Below, in pieces: positions 34,185 through 42,726 of a DNA stretch of 64,000 nt. The notes beneath the pieces were generated by a model that saw nothing but the letters and a program-made list of their open reading frames with translations, was not told the origin of the DNA and made no database searches. Positions within the stretch are counted from its first letter, which is position 1. Each line of letters starts with the position of its first letter. A program made the position numbers and the translations under genes. Source of the stretch: Pontibacter oryzae (GTDB taxonomy: Bacteria > Bacteroidota > Bacteroidia > Cytophagales > Hymenobacteraceae); the NCBI RefSeq assembly GCF_003576375.1, contig NZ_QWGE01000003.1, positions 558,001 through 622,000 on the forward strand, written 5' to 3'.

Positions 34185-34550
34185 TCAGTCTTCCTCCTCG
34201 TCATCGTCGTCATCGCCTTTTTTGCGTTTGGCTTTGGGCAGTGTTTTATCATCTTCCTCATCGGAGGTGGCGTTGGTGTTGCGCACAAAATCCTCGTCGG
34301 TCTCCTCGGCTTCCTCATTTTCCTCCACATGGAAAGCCTCTTCTTCTTCGCGTTTGGCTTTCTCGGCGGCATTGCGCTTCATCAGCTTTTTGTCATCCAC
34401 GTTTTGATTCAGGAAGTCATTAATTTTGTCGATGCTGTAGTTCGATATGATCTCACCGTGCTCATTCACTTTAATCTCAAAGCCCTCCAAGTCTTTGTGC
34501 ACCCGCGACTTTTTCTTCTCGTTTTTACTTTCCTTTTTATTCTTAGCCAT
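34185..34550 (-). CDS. Charged low-complexity protein of unknown function
   Basis: From ATG 34550 the product is 121 residues: a Lys-rich start, a short ordered part (EGFEIKVNEHGEIISNYS and KINDFLNQNVDDKKL) and a Glu/Asp-rich tail ending in an acidic run. It is likely cytoplasmic and partly disordered. The ordered part is similar to small conserved Bacteroidota proteins found near gltX, from memory. An in-frame extension to 34646 is unlikely since it crosses the gltX terminator. Confidence 0.7.
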   Translation of the reverse strand: MAKNKKESKNEKKKSRVHKDLEGFEIKVNEHGEIISNYSIDKINDFLNQNVDDKKLMKRNAAEKAKREEEEAFHVEENEEAEETDEDFVRNTNATSDEEDDKTLPKAKRKKGDDDDDEEED

Positions 34551-34630
34551 GATGTTGCTCGTCTGGTTATACTTTAGATGTATAAGCAAGGCAGGGCCAA
34601 TTTGTTGCAGCGGCTGGGCAAAGGGCATTA

Positions 34631-34660
34631 AAAAAGGCTGACCCACGGGCCAGCCTTTTT
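34631..34660 (-). terminator. Terminator of gltX
   Basis: AAAAAGGCTG and CAGCCTTTTT form a ten-base-pair stem with T-runs on both strands, 21 bases past the gltX stop (minus strand). Confidence 0.85.
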
Positions 34661-34680
34661 ATACTTCAGTGATTTATGTG

Positions 34681-36222
34681 TTATTCTGAAACGTAGCTGT
34701 TCAGTTTACTGATAGCGGTTTCGATGCGCTGCATCGTTTCCTCGCGGCCAATCACCTCGATGATGTGCATCAGGTCTGGGCCGGCCTCAGCGCCGGTTAC
34801 AGCCAGGCGAAGCGCCTGCATTACCTGCCCGATTTTCATGCCGTGGCGCTCTAGTACGTTTAGCAGCAGCTCTTTTATCGTATCGGCGTTGAAGTTTTCC
34901 AGCGATGGCAGCTCGTTCTTGAAATCCTCGAAAACGGCAACCGACTGGCTGTTCCACTTCTTAGAGGCCACTTTCTCGCTATACTCCTCCGGCGCTACAA
35001 AGAAATACTCAGCCTCTTTCCAGAAATCCTGCGGAAACGACACACGCTCCTTCATCAAACCGGCAATTTTCTCGGCTTTCTCCTGCGTTGTGCTGATGCT
35101 ATGCTCTTCCAGTGCTTTGATCAGGTAGCCTGCCAACTCGCTGTCTGGCTTGGCGCGCAGGTACTGCTCGTTAAACCAACGGGCTTTTTGTATATCGAAA
35201 CGTGTACCGGACTTGCCAATGCGCTCTACAGTAAACTCCTGAATCAACTCATCCATTGAAAACAACTCCTGCTGTGTACCTGGGTTCCAACCTAAAAAGG
35301 CCAGGAAGTTGGTAAAGGCTTCCGGCAGGTAGCCGCTCTCACGGTAACCCGACGATACCTCGCCGGTGTTCGGGTCTTGCCAACGCAGTGGGAACACCGG
35401 GAAGCCCAGTTTGTCGCCGTCGCGTTTGCTTAGCTTGCCGTTTCCGTCTGGCTTTAGCAGCAGTGGTAAGTGCGCAAACTCAGGCATAGTATCTTCCCAG
35501 CCTAGGTAGCGGTACAACAGCACATGCAGCGGCGCAGACGGCAACCACTCCTCCCCACGGATCACGTGGGTGATCTTCATCAGGTGGTCATCCACGATGT
35601 TGGCCAAGTGGTAAGTCGGCATTCCATCAGACTTCATCAATACTTTATCGTCTATGGCAGAAGAGTGTACCATTACCCAGCCACGGATCATGTCTTTCAG
35701 GCGTACTTCCTCTTTGCGGGGCACCTTCAAACGGATCACGTACGGGTCGCCGGACTCCAGGCGCTTGGTTACCTCATCCTCAGGTAGCGTGAGCGAGTTT
35801 TTCATCGTCATGCGCGTAATGGCGTTGTACTGCGGCGTGGCAACCTTGGCGGCTTTTAAGCGCTCGCGCATTTCCTCCAGCTCCTCGGCTGTATCGAATG
35901 CGTAGTAGGCATGGCCATCGTTTACCAGTTGCAGGGCATACTGCATGTACATGGGCTTGCGCTCCGACTGGCGGTAAGGGGCGTAAGGGCCGCCTTTCCA
36001 TGGGCTTTCGTCCAGCTCAATGCCGCACCACTCCAACGACTCGCGGATATAGTCCTCGGCGCCGGGCACAAAGCGGTTCTGGTCTGTATCCTCGATGCGG
36101 AGGATCATTTTGCCGCCTGTTTTCTTGGCCAGCAAAAAGTTATACAGGGCAGTGCGCACACCACCGATATGGAGAGGCCCGGTTGGGCTTGGGGCAAAGC
36201 GTACTCTAACTTCTCTTTCCAT
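34681..36222 (-). CDS. gltX: Glutamyl-tRNA synthetase
   Basis: This 513-residue class I synthetase has PSPTGPLHIGG (HIGH motif, 11-21) and KLSKRDG (KMSKS motif, around 260-270). It charges tRNA-Glu with glutamate. The length and the C-terminal anticodon-binding helical region are normal for bacterial GluRS. A TACCTTTG promoter element lies 37 bases upstream of the start. Confidence 0.97.
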   Translation of the reverse strand: MEREVRVRFAPSPTGPLHIGGVRTALYNFLLAKKTGGKMILRIEDTDQNRFVPGAEDYIRESLEWCGIELDESPWKGGPYAPYRQSERKPMYMQYALQLVNDGHAYYAFDTAEELEEMRERLKAAKVATPQYNAITRMTMKNSLTLPEDEVTKRLESGDPYVIRLKVPRKEEVRLKDMIRGWVMVHSSAIDDKVLMKSDGMPTYHLANIVDDHLMKITHVIRGEEWLPSAPLHVLLYRYLGWEDTMPEFAHLPLLLKPDGNGKLSKRDGDKLGFPVFPLRWQDPNTGEVSSGYRESGYLPEAFTNFLAFLGWNPGTQQELFSMDELIQEFTVERIGKSGTRFDIQKARWFNEQYLRAKPDSELAGYLIKALEEHSISTTQEKAEKIAGLMKERVSFPQDFWKEAEYFFVAPEEYSEKVASKKWNSQSVAVFEDFKNELPSLENFNADTIKELLLNVLERHGMKIGQVMQALRLAVTGAEAGPDLMHIIEVIGREETMQRIETAISKLNSYVSE

Positions 36223-36258
36223 GTATAGTTATCTGATTCAGATCGTTCAAATTCGGTG

Positions 36259-36266
36259 CAAAGGTA
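36259..36266 (-). promoter_or_regulatory. -7 element of gltX
   Basis: TACCTTTG followed by C on the minus strand fits TAnnTTTG. The predicted start near 36252 leaves a 30-base leader. No TTTG at -33. Confidence 0.45.
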
Positions 36267-36411
36267 CAAAATAAAGTATCGTTTCGGTAATGGTAAAATA
36301 GTGCGCGCGCTGCAAAAGGCTAATTATGCCCACACAGGCAGGAAGATGTTCATATATAACATAAACATAGTGGCCAAATTGCGTATCAGCAAGTAAGAAA
36401 AGCCGCAAAGT

Positions 36412-37434
36412 ATGGTTAAGAAGCGCGCATGGTTAATCTGGGGCCTGTTAAAAGAAACCGGGCTTGAGTTTATCGACAACAACTCCTTTCAGAAGGGAGC
36501 GGCGCTGGCCTATTATACTATTTTTGCGCTGCCACCCATGCTTATCATTATTATTAGCGCTGCAGGCTACTTTTTTGGAGAACAGGCAGTATCTGGGGAG
36601 ATTTATTACCGCATCAAAGAGCTAATTGGTACAGAAGGGGCCTACTCAGTGCAGAAAATGGTGGAGAACGTAAATGAGTTTGGGGCTTTTAACCTGGCTG
36701 CGCTGGTTGGGGGCTTTGCGCTTTTTATTGCAGCCACAGGGGTATTTATCTCTCTGCAATACTCCCTCAACGAGATTTGGCATGTAAAGCCAGTGCCCAA
36801 GCGTGGTTACATCAAGCTAGTGCTGGATCGGGTGCTTTCCTTTGGTATGATACTGACCATTGCCATTGTACTACTGCTCTCATTGCTGGCCAATACCATT
36901 TTGGTGGCAATCGGCGATTTCCTGACAGCGCGCTTTTCTGGATGGGTAGTGTATGTGTTGCATGCAGCTAACTTTATTTCTGCTTTTCTGCTAATGTCAT
37001 TCCTTTTTGCCTGTATCTACAAGTTTTTGCCAGATGCTAAAATAAAATGGCGCGATGTGGCGGTAGGGGCCTTAGTTACATCCTTGTTATTTGTCCTGTT
37101 TCGTGGGCTGATCGGGTTATACTTAGGCAAAAACGATGTAGGGTCCGTGTATGGCGCGGCTGGCTCTATCGTGGTTATACTTACCTGGGTGTTCTTTACC
37201 TCACAGATTATATTCTTTGGGGCAGTTTTTACATTTGTATACTCCCGCAAGTATGGCTATAACATTTACCCATCAGATTATGCCGTGCGTGTGATTAGGC
37301 AGGAAGTAGAGGCAGGCAACTCGGCTGTAAACGCGGAGCCAGGCAAGCACGAGAAAGAGGTATACGGAGAGCCTGAGGATGTGCTGCAAAAGCCCACCGA
37401 CGAAGGCGAGAAGGCAGAAGGAGCAAATATTTAG
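36412..37434 (+). CDS. YihY/BrkB family membrane protein
   Basis: This 340-residue protein has six membrane helices over residues 25-290. It contains FQKGAALAYYTIFALPPMLI near the N-terminus and WRDVAVGALVTSLLFVLFRGLIGLYL later, both typical of the YihY family (formerly thought to be RNase BN). The C-terminal 50 residues are charged and disordered. Proposed roles include envelope integrity or transport; none is established. Confidence 0.92.
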   Translation: MVKKRAWLIWGLLKETGLEFIDNNSFQKGAALAYYTIFALPPMLIIIISAAGYFFGEQAVSGEIYYRIKELIGTEGAYSVQKMVENVNEFGAFNLAALVGGFALFIAATGVFISLQYSLNEIWHVKPVPKRGYIKLVLDRVLSFGMILTIAIVLLLSLLANTILVAIGDFLTARFSGWVVYVLHAANFISAFLLMSFLFACIYKFLPDAKIKWRDVAVGALVTSLLFVLFRGLIGLYLGKNDVGSVYGAAGSIVVILTWVFFTSQIIFFGAVFTFVYSRKYGYNIYPSDYAVRVIRQEVEAGNSAVNAEPGKHEKEVYGEPEDVLQKPTDEGEKAEGANI

Positions 37435-37769
37435 GAAGTTGGGAAGTTTTAGAAAGGTAGAAAGTTAAGGAGTTAGAGAGGGGTGGGGATTTGGGTGTTT
37501 TGGTTCGCAAGTGTATTTAGCGCTGATGGTGAACTTGCCGTCTGCTCTGTGTACATGTTGGGCTGATTAACTTGTAGTGACAGGCCGTGACCTGTCCGCA
37601 CCTTATCTGGAGCTATGAATTTGTACTTAGGCGAAAGCAACAAAAGTATCTGCCTTTAAACTCATACATAGGTGCCTGGCGAATACGGCAAAGTATAAAA
37701 GCGGCGAAGGACAAAAAAGCCATACTTAGCTCCTTTGCCCTTCGCCGAAAATCTTATGCCTTCAGAAAA
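37435..37769. repeat. Gene-free spacer with stop-adjacent repeat array
   Basis: No gene is supported. Repeat units of the GTTGGGAAGTTTTAGAAAGG type begin at the BrkB stop and run to about 37481. Further right, CTTGTAGTGACAGGCCGTGA with CCTGTCC (37571-37596) forms a small palindrome of a kind I associate with dispersed repeats. The ridA-like gene terminator is listed separately. Confidence 0.45.
37702..37747 (-). terminator. Hairpin downstream of the RidA-family gene
   Basis: CGGCGAAGG (37702-37710) and CCTTCGCCG (37739-37747) form a nine-base-pair stem, with GGACAAA/TTTGC adding partial pairing inside. It lies 23 bases past the stop of the minus-strand gene. Confidence 0.65.
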
Positions 37770-38150
37770 CTACTTGGTAGCGATGCAGGAAATCTCCACG
37801 TTCACATCTTTTGGCAGGCGGCTCACCTCTACCGTCTCGCGGGCTGGCGGGTTGCTGGTAAAGTAGCTGCCGTAGGTCTCATTAATTTTGCCAAAATTGT
37901 TCAGGTCTTTTACGAAGATGGTACACTTTAGTACGTTGCTGAAGTCCATACCGGCCTCTGTAAGTATGGCCTGCAGGTTCTGCATTACTTTGTGCGTTTC
38001 GTTCTCGATGCTGTCGTTTACCAGGTCGCCGCTCTCGGCGTCCAGCGCTATCTGGCCCGAAACGTATAATGTTCCGTTGGCTAAAGTTGCTTGGCTGTAA
38101 GGGCCGATCGGGGCGGGAGCCTTCGGGGAATTGATGATGGTATGTGCCAT
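37770..38150 (-). CDS. RidA-family enamine/imine deaminase
   Basis: This 126-residue protein is of the YjgF/YER057c/UK114 family. APIGPYSQA, LYVSGQIALD, NLQAILTEAGMDFSNVLKCTIFVKD and RETVEVSRLPKDVNVEISCIA with the substrate-binding Arg are diagnostic. It hydrolyses reactive enamines such as 2-aminoacrylate formed by PLP enzymes. It is divergent from the 3HCDH-like gene. Confidence 0.95.
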   Translation of the reverse strand: MAHTIINSPKAPAPIGPYSQATLANGTLYVSGQIALDAESGDLVNDSIENETHKVMQNLQAILTEAGMDFSNVLKCTIFVKDLNNFGKINETYGSYFTSNPPARETVEVSRLPKDVNVEISCIATK

Positions 38151-38197
38151 AGTGGATTCGTTTTAGTTTGTATCTTTACCATCAAAAGTACAGAAAT

Positions 38198-38875
38198 ATG
38201 CATATAGTTGTTTTATCTGGTCCTGAAATGGCCGCCGAATTCCAGCAGAAGTTTCCGGAAGGGAAAGAAGGTATAACCTATACTTTTTTACACAGCCACA
38301 GCTTGCAGGATGAGCAACTGAAGCCCTCCGACATCGTGTTTGACTTCCTGCTGCACGAGCAGCCGGAGCGCCTAAGCCTGTACGCGCCGGAGCAGGTGGT
38401 GTTTTGCCATGCCGTTATGGTGCAGCTGGCTGCGCTGGTAAAAGAGGCAGGCCTGGAGCGAACCTGTACTTTGATAGGGTTTAACGGGTTGCCAACGCTG
38501 TTTAACCGCGAGGTGCTGGAGGTGAGTTTGCTGAATACCCAAGATGAGCCAACGCTGAAGCAAGTATGCCAGGCGCTGGGCACTGCATATTTGTTGGTAG
38601 AGGACCGCGTAGGTATGGTAACGCCCCGCATGATCTGTATGATCATCAACGAAGCCTGCTATACTTTACAGGAGCAAACCGCAACAACAAACGACATAGA
38701 CCAAGGCATGAAGCTCGGTACTAACTACCCCAAAGGGCCATTTGAGTGGGCAAACCAGATAGGAGTAGCCAATGTGTACCATGTGCTGCAAGTCGTGTAT
38801 GAAGATACTAAAGAAGAACGCTACAAAATATGTCCGCTCCTGAAAACGAAATACCTTAAGGGTGAGCGTTTTTAA
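38198..38875 (+). CDS. 3-hydroxyacyl-CoA dehydrogenase-like protein with altered N-terminus
   Basis: From ATG 38198 the product is 225 residues. The C-terminal half is a clear 3HCDH C-terminal domain (VEDRVGMVTPRMICMIINEACY, split here as VGMVTPRMICMIINEA and YPKGPFEWANQIG). The N-terminal ~100 residues replace the usual NAD-binding domain: no GxGxxG is visible and the region is short. It may therefore bind acyl-CoA without being a functional dehydrogenase. A terminator follows. Confidence 0.75.
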   Translation: MHIVVLSGPEMAAEFQQKFPEGKEGITYTFLHSHSLQDEQLKPSDIVFDFLLHEQPERLSLYAPEQVVFCHAVMVQLAALVKEAGLERTCTLIGFNGLPTLFNREVLEVSLLNTQDEPTLKQVCQALGTAYLLVEDRVGMVTPRMICMIINEACYTLQEQTATTNDIDQGMKLGTNYPKGPFEWANQIGVANVYHVLQVVYEDTKEERYKICPLLKTKYLKGERF

Positions 38876-38893
38876 AGTATAAACCATTGATAG

Positions 38894-38929
38894 CAAAAGG
38901 AGCAATGCCGCCATCGGTACTGCTCCTTT
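38894..38929 (+). terminator. Terminator of the 3HCDH-like gene
   Basis: AAAAGGAGCA and TGCTCCTTTT form a ten-base-pair stem with following T's, 18 bases past the stop. Confidence 0.8.
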
Positions 38930-38976
38930 TTAGTATTGGGCAAAAGTATAACACAGTTCGACTTACAAGATATCAG

Positions 38977-39603
38977 ATGAAAATAGTACTTCTGGCAAGT
39001 ATACTTTGCCTGGCAGGTATAGGCGCAGTAGCTCAGGATGCGGCAAATTACCAGGTTGTTATTGATGGCAAGGCCACAGATATAGCCTTAGGTAAGGCCC
39101 AAAAAGTAAAGCTAGCCAATGGCAAAGAATTAGAGCTAACAATAAAGCAGAAGGATATACTTACTTACCAGGATGACTGGGTTTCTCTGCAATACCCCAA
39201 AGCGCTGCAGCCAACCATTGCCACTCCTGACCCGCAACTGGAACAGGTAACGTTGGTAACTGCCAACGGCAACGGCATGCTGCTGCAAAAGTATAAAACC
39301 ATTAACCCCACCGAGCTGGTAGACCTGATGCTGCAGGAGATAACCGAAGGCGAGATGAACTTTGGTTACACGCGCTCAGAGGAGGCTTATGAGCTTAAAT
39401 TGCAGTCGGGGCACAAGGCTAGAGGCAAATCGGTGGTGCTGAAGCACGGTGGCCAGGAGCAACGCTACACTGTGGCGGCCATCGGAAGCAAAAACAAAAT
39501 TGAAGGCATCATCTTCATGACGATGCTAAACCCTGGGTATACTTCTGAAGATACCGAGGCCATCTGTCTTTTCTTGGATACGTTGGCATACAGGCGTAAA
39601 TAA
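38977..39603 (+). CDS. Secreted protein of unknown function
   Basis: From ATG 38977 the product is 208 residues with a signal peptide ending at GAVAQ (about residue 19). The mature protein is a mixed alpha/beta domain without a motif I recognise. It would be periplasmic. It is monocistronic between two terminators and convergent with glmS. Confidence 0.7.
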   Translation: MKIVLLASILCLAGIGAVAQDAANYQVVIDGKATDIALGKAQKVKLANGKELELTIKQKDILTYQDDWVSLQYPKALQPTIATPDPQLEQVTLVTANGNGMLLQKYKTINPTELVDLMLQEITEGEMNFGYTRSEEAYELKLQSGHKARGKSVVLKHGGQEQRYTVAAIGSKNKIEGIIFMTMLNPGYTSEDTEAICLFLDTLAYRRK

Positions 39604-39636
39604 AAAAGGGAGCTGTTAAGGCTCCCTTTTCTGTTT
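39604..39636. terminator. Bidirectional terminator
   Basis: AAAAGGGAGC (39604-39613) and GCTCCCTTTT (39621-39630) form a perfect stem around TGTTAAG, with T-runs on both sides. It lies between the convergent secreted-protein gene and glmS. Confidence 0.88.
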
Positions 39637-39652
39637 TATACTTTGCTAGCGC

Positions 39653-41488
39653 TTACTCCACTGTTACAGACTTAGCCAGGTTACGTGGCTGGTCCACATT
39701 GCACCCGCGCATTACCGCTATATGGTAAGACAATAGCTGCAACGGAATAACGGACAGCAGCGGCATCAGGTGCTCGCTGGTTTCTGGTATCTCAATCACG
39801 TGGTCGGCCATGGCCGGGATGGTTGTGTCGCCTTCGGTAACAACGGCAATCACTTTTCCTTTTCTGGCCTTCACCTCCTGCACATTCGAAACGATCTTCT
39901 CATAAGAGCTATCCTTGGTAGCAATTACCACTACCGGCATCTGCTCATCAATCAAAGCAATCGGGCCGTGCTTCATTTCGGCGGCTGGGTAGCCTTCGGC
40001 GTGTATGTACGAGATCTCCTTAAGTTTCAGGGCGCCTTCCAGGGCAACCGGGAAGTTATAGCCACGGCCCAAGTATAGGAAGTTGGTGGCGTCCTTGTAC
40101 TGCTCCGAAATTCCTATGATCTGCTCGTTAAGCTTTAGGGCTTCCTCCACTTTAGCAGGGATCGTCTCCAGCTCCACCATCAACTCGCGCAGTTTGGTGG
40201 TTTCTAGGGTGCCGCGCTTGCTACCGATAATCATGGCGATAAGCGTAAGCACAGTAACCTGCGCCGTAAAGGCTTTGGTGCTGGCAACGCCAATCTCAGG
40301 GCCTGCATGCGTATAAGCGCCTGCATCGGTGGCGCGCGCAATAGATGAGCCTACCACGTTGCAGATACCGAATATAGTAGCACCTTTAGATTTGGCAAGT
40401 TCCAGGGCAGCCAGTGTATCGGCCGTCTCTCCTGACTGCGAAATAGCGATTACAATATCACGCTCGCTGATGATCGGGTTACGGTAACGGAACTCGGAGG
40501 CATACTCTACTTCTACAGGGATGCGCGCCAAATCCTCGATCAGGTACTCGGCTACAAGACCGGCGTGCCACGATGTGCCGCAAGCCACAATGATAATTCT
40601 GCTGGCATTCGCGAACTTGTTTTCAAACTCACGGATACCGGCCATCATCAGGTGGTCGCTTTCGGCAACCATGCGCCCACGCATGCTGTCAAGTATAGAG
40701 CGGGGCTGCTCAAATATCTCTTTCAGCATGAAGTGCTCGTAGCCGCCTTTCTCAATCGACTCCAGCTCCATTTCCAGCTTCTGCACGTAAGGCGTTTGCT
40801 GCACATCTTCCTTGGTACGGATATCTAGTTGCCCGTTATTGATGATAGCCAGCTCGTAGTCGTTAAGGTATACTACCTCGTTGGTGTACTCGATAATAGG
40901 CGTTGCGTCAGAAGCCAGAAAGTACTCGCCTTCGCCGATGCCCACTACCAACGGGCTACCTTTTCGGGCGGCGATCAGTTGGTTCGGGCTGTCTTTTGAG
41001 AGCACCACAATAGCGTAAGCGCCAACCACCTCGTGCATAGCCAGGCGCACGGCCTCCGGCAGGGTGCAGTTGTTGTGCGCACGAATGTCCTCGATCAGGT
41101 TAATAAAAACCTCTGAATCTGTTTCTGATTTAAAAGTATGGCCTTTCTCAAGCAATAGCTTCTTTAAGGAAGCATAGTTCTCGATGATGCCGTTGTGGAT
41201 GATGGCGATATTGCCGGAGGTTGAGTAGTGCGGGTGCGCATTCTCATCATTTGGCTCTCCATGCGTTGCCCAGCGGGTGTGGCCCATGCCAATGCTGCCG
41301 TGGGTATCCTGAGTAGCAATAAATGCCTCCAACTCGGCTACTTTGCCTTTTTTCTTGTAAATGTTCAGGTCGCCGTTCATCAGGGCGATGCCTGCACTGT
41401 CATATCCTCGGTATTCGAGCCTTTTCAGGCCTTTAATGATAATTGGACTCGCTTCCCGATGTCCAACGTAAGCTACAATTCCACACAT
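39653..41488 (-). CDS. glmS: Glutamine-fructose-6-phosphate aminotransferase
   Basis: This 611-residue protein has an N-terminal glutaminase domain with the nucleophile Cys2 (MCGIVAYVG) and tandem SIS isomerase domains (about 285-600; CGTSWHAGLVAEYL, SQSGETADTLAAL, GRGYNFPVALEGALKLKE). It makes glucosamine-6-phosphate, the entry to peptidoglycan and LPS precursors. No glmS ribozyme-like structure is evident in the short leader. Confidence 0.97.
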   Translation of the reverse strand: MCGIVAYVGHREASPIIIKGLKRLEYRGYDSAGIALMNGDLNIYKKKGKVAELEAFIATQDTHGSIGMGHTRWATHGEPNDENAHPHYSTSGNIAIIHNGIIENYASLKKLLLEKGHTFKSETDSEVFINLIEDIRAHNNCTLPEAVRLAMHEVVGAYAIVVLSKDSPNQLIAARKGSPLVVGIGEGEYFLASDATPIIEYTNEVVYLNDYELAIINNGQLDIRTKEDVQQTPYVQKLEMELESIEKGGYEHFMLKEIFEQPRSILDSMRGRMVAESDHLMMAGIREFENKFANASRIIIVACGTSWHAGLVAEYLIEDLARIPVEVEYASEFRYRNPIISERDIVIAISQSGETADTLAALELAKSKGATIFGICNVVGSSIARATDAGAYTHAGPEIGVASTKAFTAQVTVLTLIAMIIGSKRGTLETTKLRELMVELETIPAKVEEALKLNEQIIGISEQYKDATNFLYLGRGYNFPVALEGALKLKEISYIHAEGYPAAEMKHGPIALIDEQMPVVVIATKDSSYEKIVSNVQEVKARKGKVIAVVTEGDTTIPAMADHVIEIPETSEHLMPLLSVIPLQLLSYHIAVMRGCNVDQPRNLAKSVTVE

Positions 41489-41520
41489 AGGTTATATCAA
41501 TAAATTCTCATAGGTACACA

Positions 41521-41528
41521 CAAAGGTA
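41521..41528 (-). promoter_or_regulatory. -7 element of glmS
   Basis: TACCTTTG on the minus strand, 32 bases upstream of the glmS ATG. The predicted start is near 41514. No TTTG at -33. Confidence 0.45.
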
Positions 41529-41631
41529 CTTCTTTCTTTAATATCTGAATAGTGAGGGTGCGATATCGTTATACTTGTAGCACGTTTATAAAGCTTAAAG
41601 CCAAGAGTATAAGTTATTTACGGGAAAACAA

Positions 41632-41680
41632 AAAAGGCTGCCGCTTCTACATGAAAATGTAATGTAAGCGGCAGCCTTTT
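41632..41680 (-). terminator. Terminator of the GT5-domain gene
   Basis: AAAAGGCTGCCGCTT and AAGCGGCAGCCTTTT form a perfect 15-base-pair stem. The loop holds ACATGAAAATGT, which can extend it. It lies about 97 bases past the GT5-domain stop (minus strand). Confidence 0.8.
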
Positions 41681-41776
41681 GTAATTTTATGTTATAACGC
41701 TAGTGCGTTTATTCTTGCGTGCCGCGCTTTAACTCACGAATAGTACAAGAAACGGCAGTAATGCGATGCAAGTAGT

Positions 41777-42589
41777 TTATTTGCTAAGCTCGTTGTACAG
41801 GTTATAGTAATTATCCAGCAAGGTATCATCGGCAGAAACCGTACTAATGGTTTTCTTCTTCATGAAGTCCGTGAACAAGGCGTTCATGTTATCTCCGAAG
41901 TTCTCGTTAGTTTTAATCACCGAGTCAGCATACTCCATGCCGCACTTAATAAAGCCGTCAATGTCTGTTGATTGCAGCTCGGTTAGCATACTGTCGTCAA
42001 TGTCCAGCATTTTTACCTTCTCAAGCAGGTCTGCGTCAAACTTATGGGAGTAGTTGTGGTTATATACTGTAAACATCGACTTGGCGTCCTTAAAGATAGG
42101 ATCCTTTTTGTACGTGGTTTTCAGGTACATCGGGATCAAACCAGTCATCCAGTCGTTGCAATGCACGATATCCGGCGCCCAGCCCAGCTTCTTTACTGTT
42201 TCCAGCACACCCTTGCAGAAAAAGATGGCGCGCTCGTCGTTGTCTTGGTGGAACTTGTTGTTTTTATCTACGAAAACTGATTTTCTATGGAAATAGTCTT
42301 CGTTATCAATAAAATAAACCTGTAGTTTCGCGTTCGGGATGGAAGCCACTTTAATAACAAGCGGTTTCTCGTCTTCGCCAACAGCGATGTTGATTCCTGA
42401 AAGGCGTACTACCTCATGCAAACGGTTTTTGCGCTCGTTAATCAGGCCGAACCGCGGAACAAAGATTCGGATCTCCATTCCCCGCTCTTGCATCCCCTGT
42501 GGCAGCGTCTGTAAAAACTCTGCTACTTTCGTGGTCTGTAAGAAGGGATTGATCTCGGTGGCGGCGTATAAGATTCGCAATTTTGACAT
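41777..42589 (-). CDS. Stand-alone GT5 (starch/glycogen synthase catalytic) domain protein
   Basis: The product is 270 residues, about half the length of glycogen synthase. It covers the N-terminal GT5 Rossmann domain (LRILYAATEINPFLQTTKVAEF, split here as ILYAATEINPF and KVAEFLQTLP; IVHCNDWMTGLIPMYLK) but lacks the C-terminal GT-B half with its donor-binding Glu. The usual KTGGLADV acceptor motif appears as QTTKVAEF, so catalysis by itself is doubtful. It is divergent from panC, an arrangement I recall as conserved in Bacteroidota. The role is unknown. Confidence 0.85.
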   Translation of the reverse strand: MSKLRILYAATEINPFLQTTKVAEFLQTLPQGMQERGMEIRIFVPRFGLINERKNRLHEVVRLSGINIAVGEDEKPLVIKVASIPNAKLQVYFIDNEDYFHRKSVFVDKNNKFHQDNDERAIFFCKGVLETVKKLGWAPDIVHCNDWMTGLIPMYLKTTYKKDPIFKDAKSMFTVYNHNYSHKFDADLLEKVKMLDIDDSMLTELQSTDIDGFIKCGMEYADSVIKTNENFGDNMNALFTDFMKKKTISTVSADDTLLDNYYNLYNELSK

Positions 42590-42632
42590 GGGTATGTAGT
42601 TAAAATTTATTAAGCAACAGTAATGGGACGTG

Positions 42633-42640
42633 CAAAATTA
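42633..42640 (-). promoter_or_regulatory. -7 element of the GT5-domain gene
   Basis: TAATTTTG followed by CACG on the minus strand, 43 bases upstream of the start. No clear -33 box. Confidence 0.4.
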
Positions 42641-42680
42641 GTATTTTTTATTCTAATTTTCAATTTAATACACTATAACT

Positions 42681-42703
42681 TACTTTTGCCGGCTTTACCT
42701 TTG
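42681..42703 (+). promoter_or_regulatory. Tandem -7 elements of panC
   Basis: TACTTTTG (42681-42688) and TACCTTTG (42696-42703) both fit TAnnTTTG. The second predicts a start near 42710, 17 bases before the panC ATG; the first gives a slightly longer leader. No -33 match is seen for either. Confidence 0.45.
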
Positions 42704-42726
42704 CATTACACAGATATATCCTCAAC

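Noticed and set aside
41489..41776. glmS ribozyme in the leader of glmS
   Set aside because: The -7 element lies only 32 bases before the ATG, leaving no room for the ribozyme.
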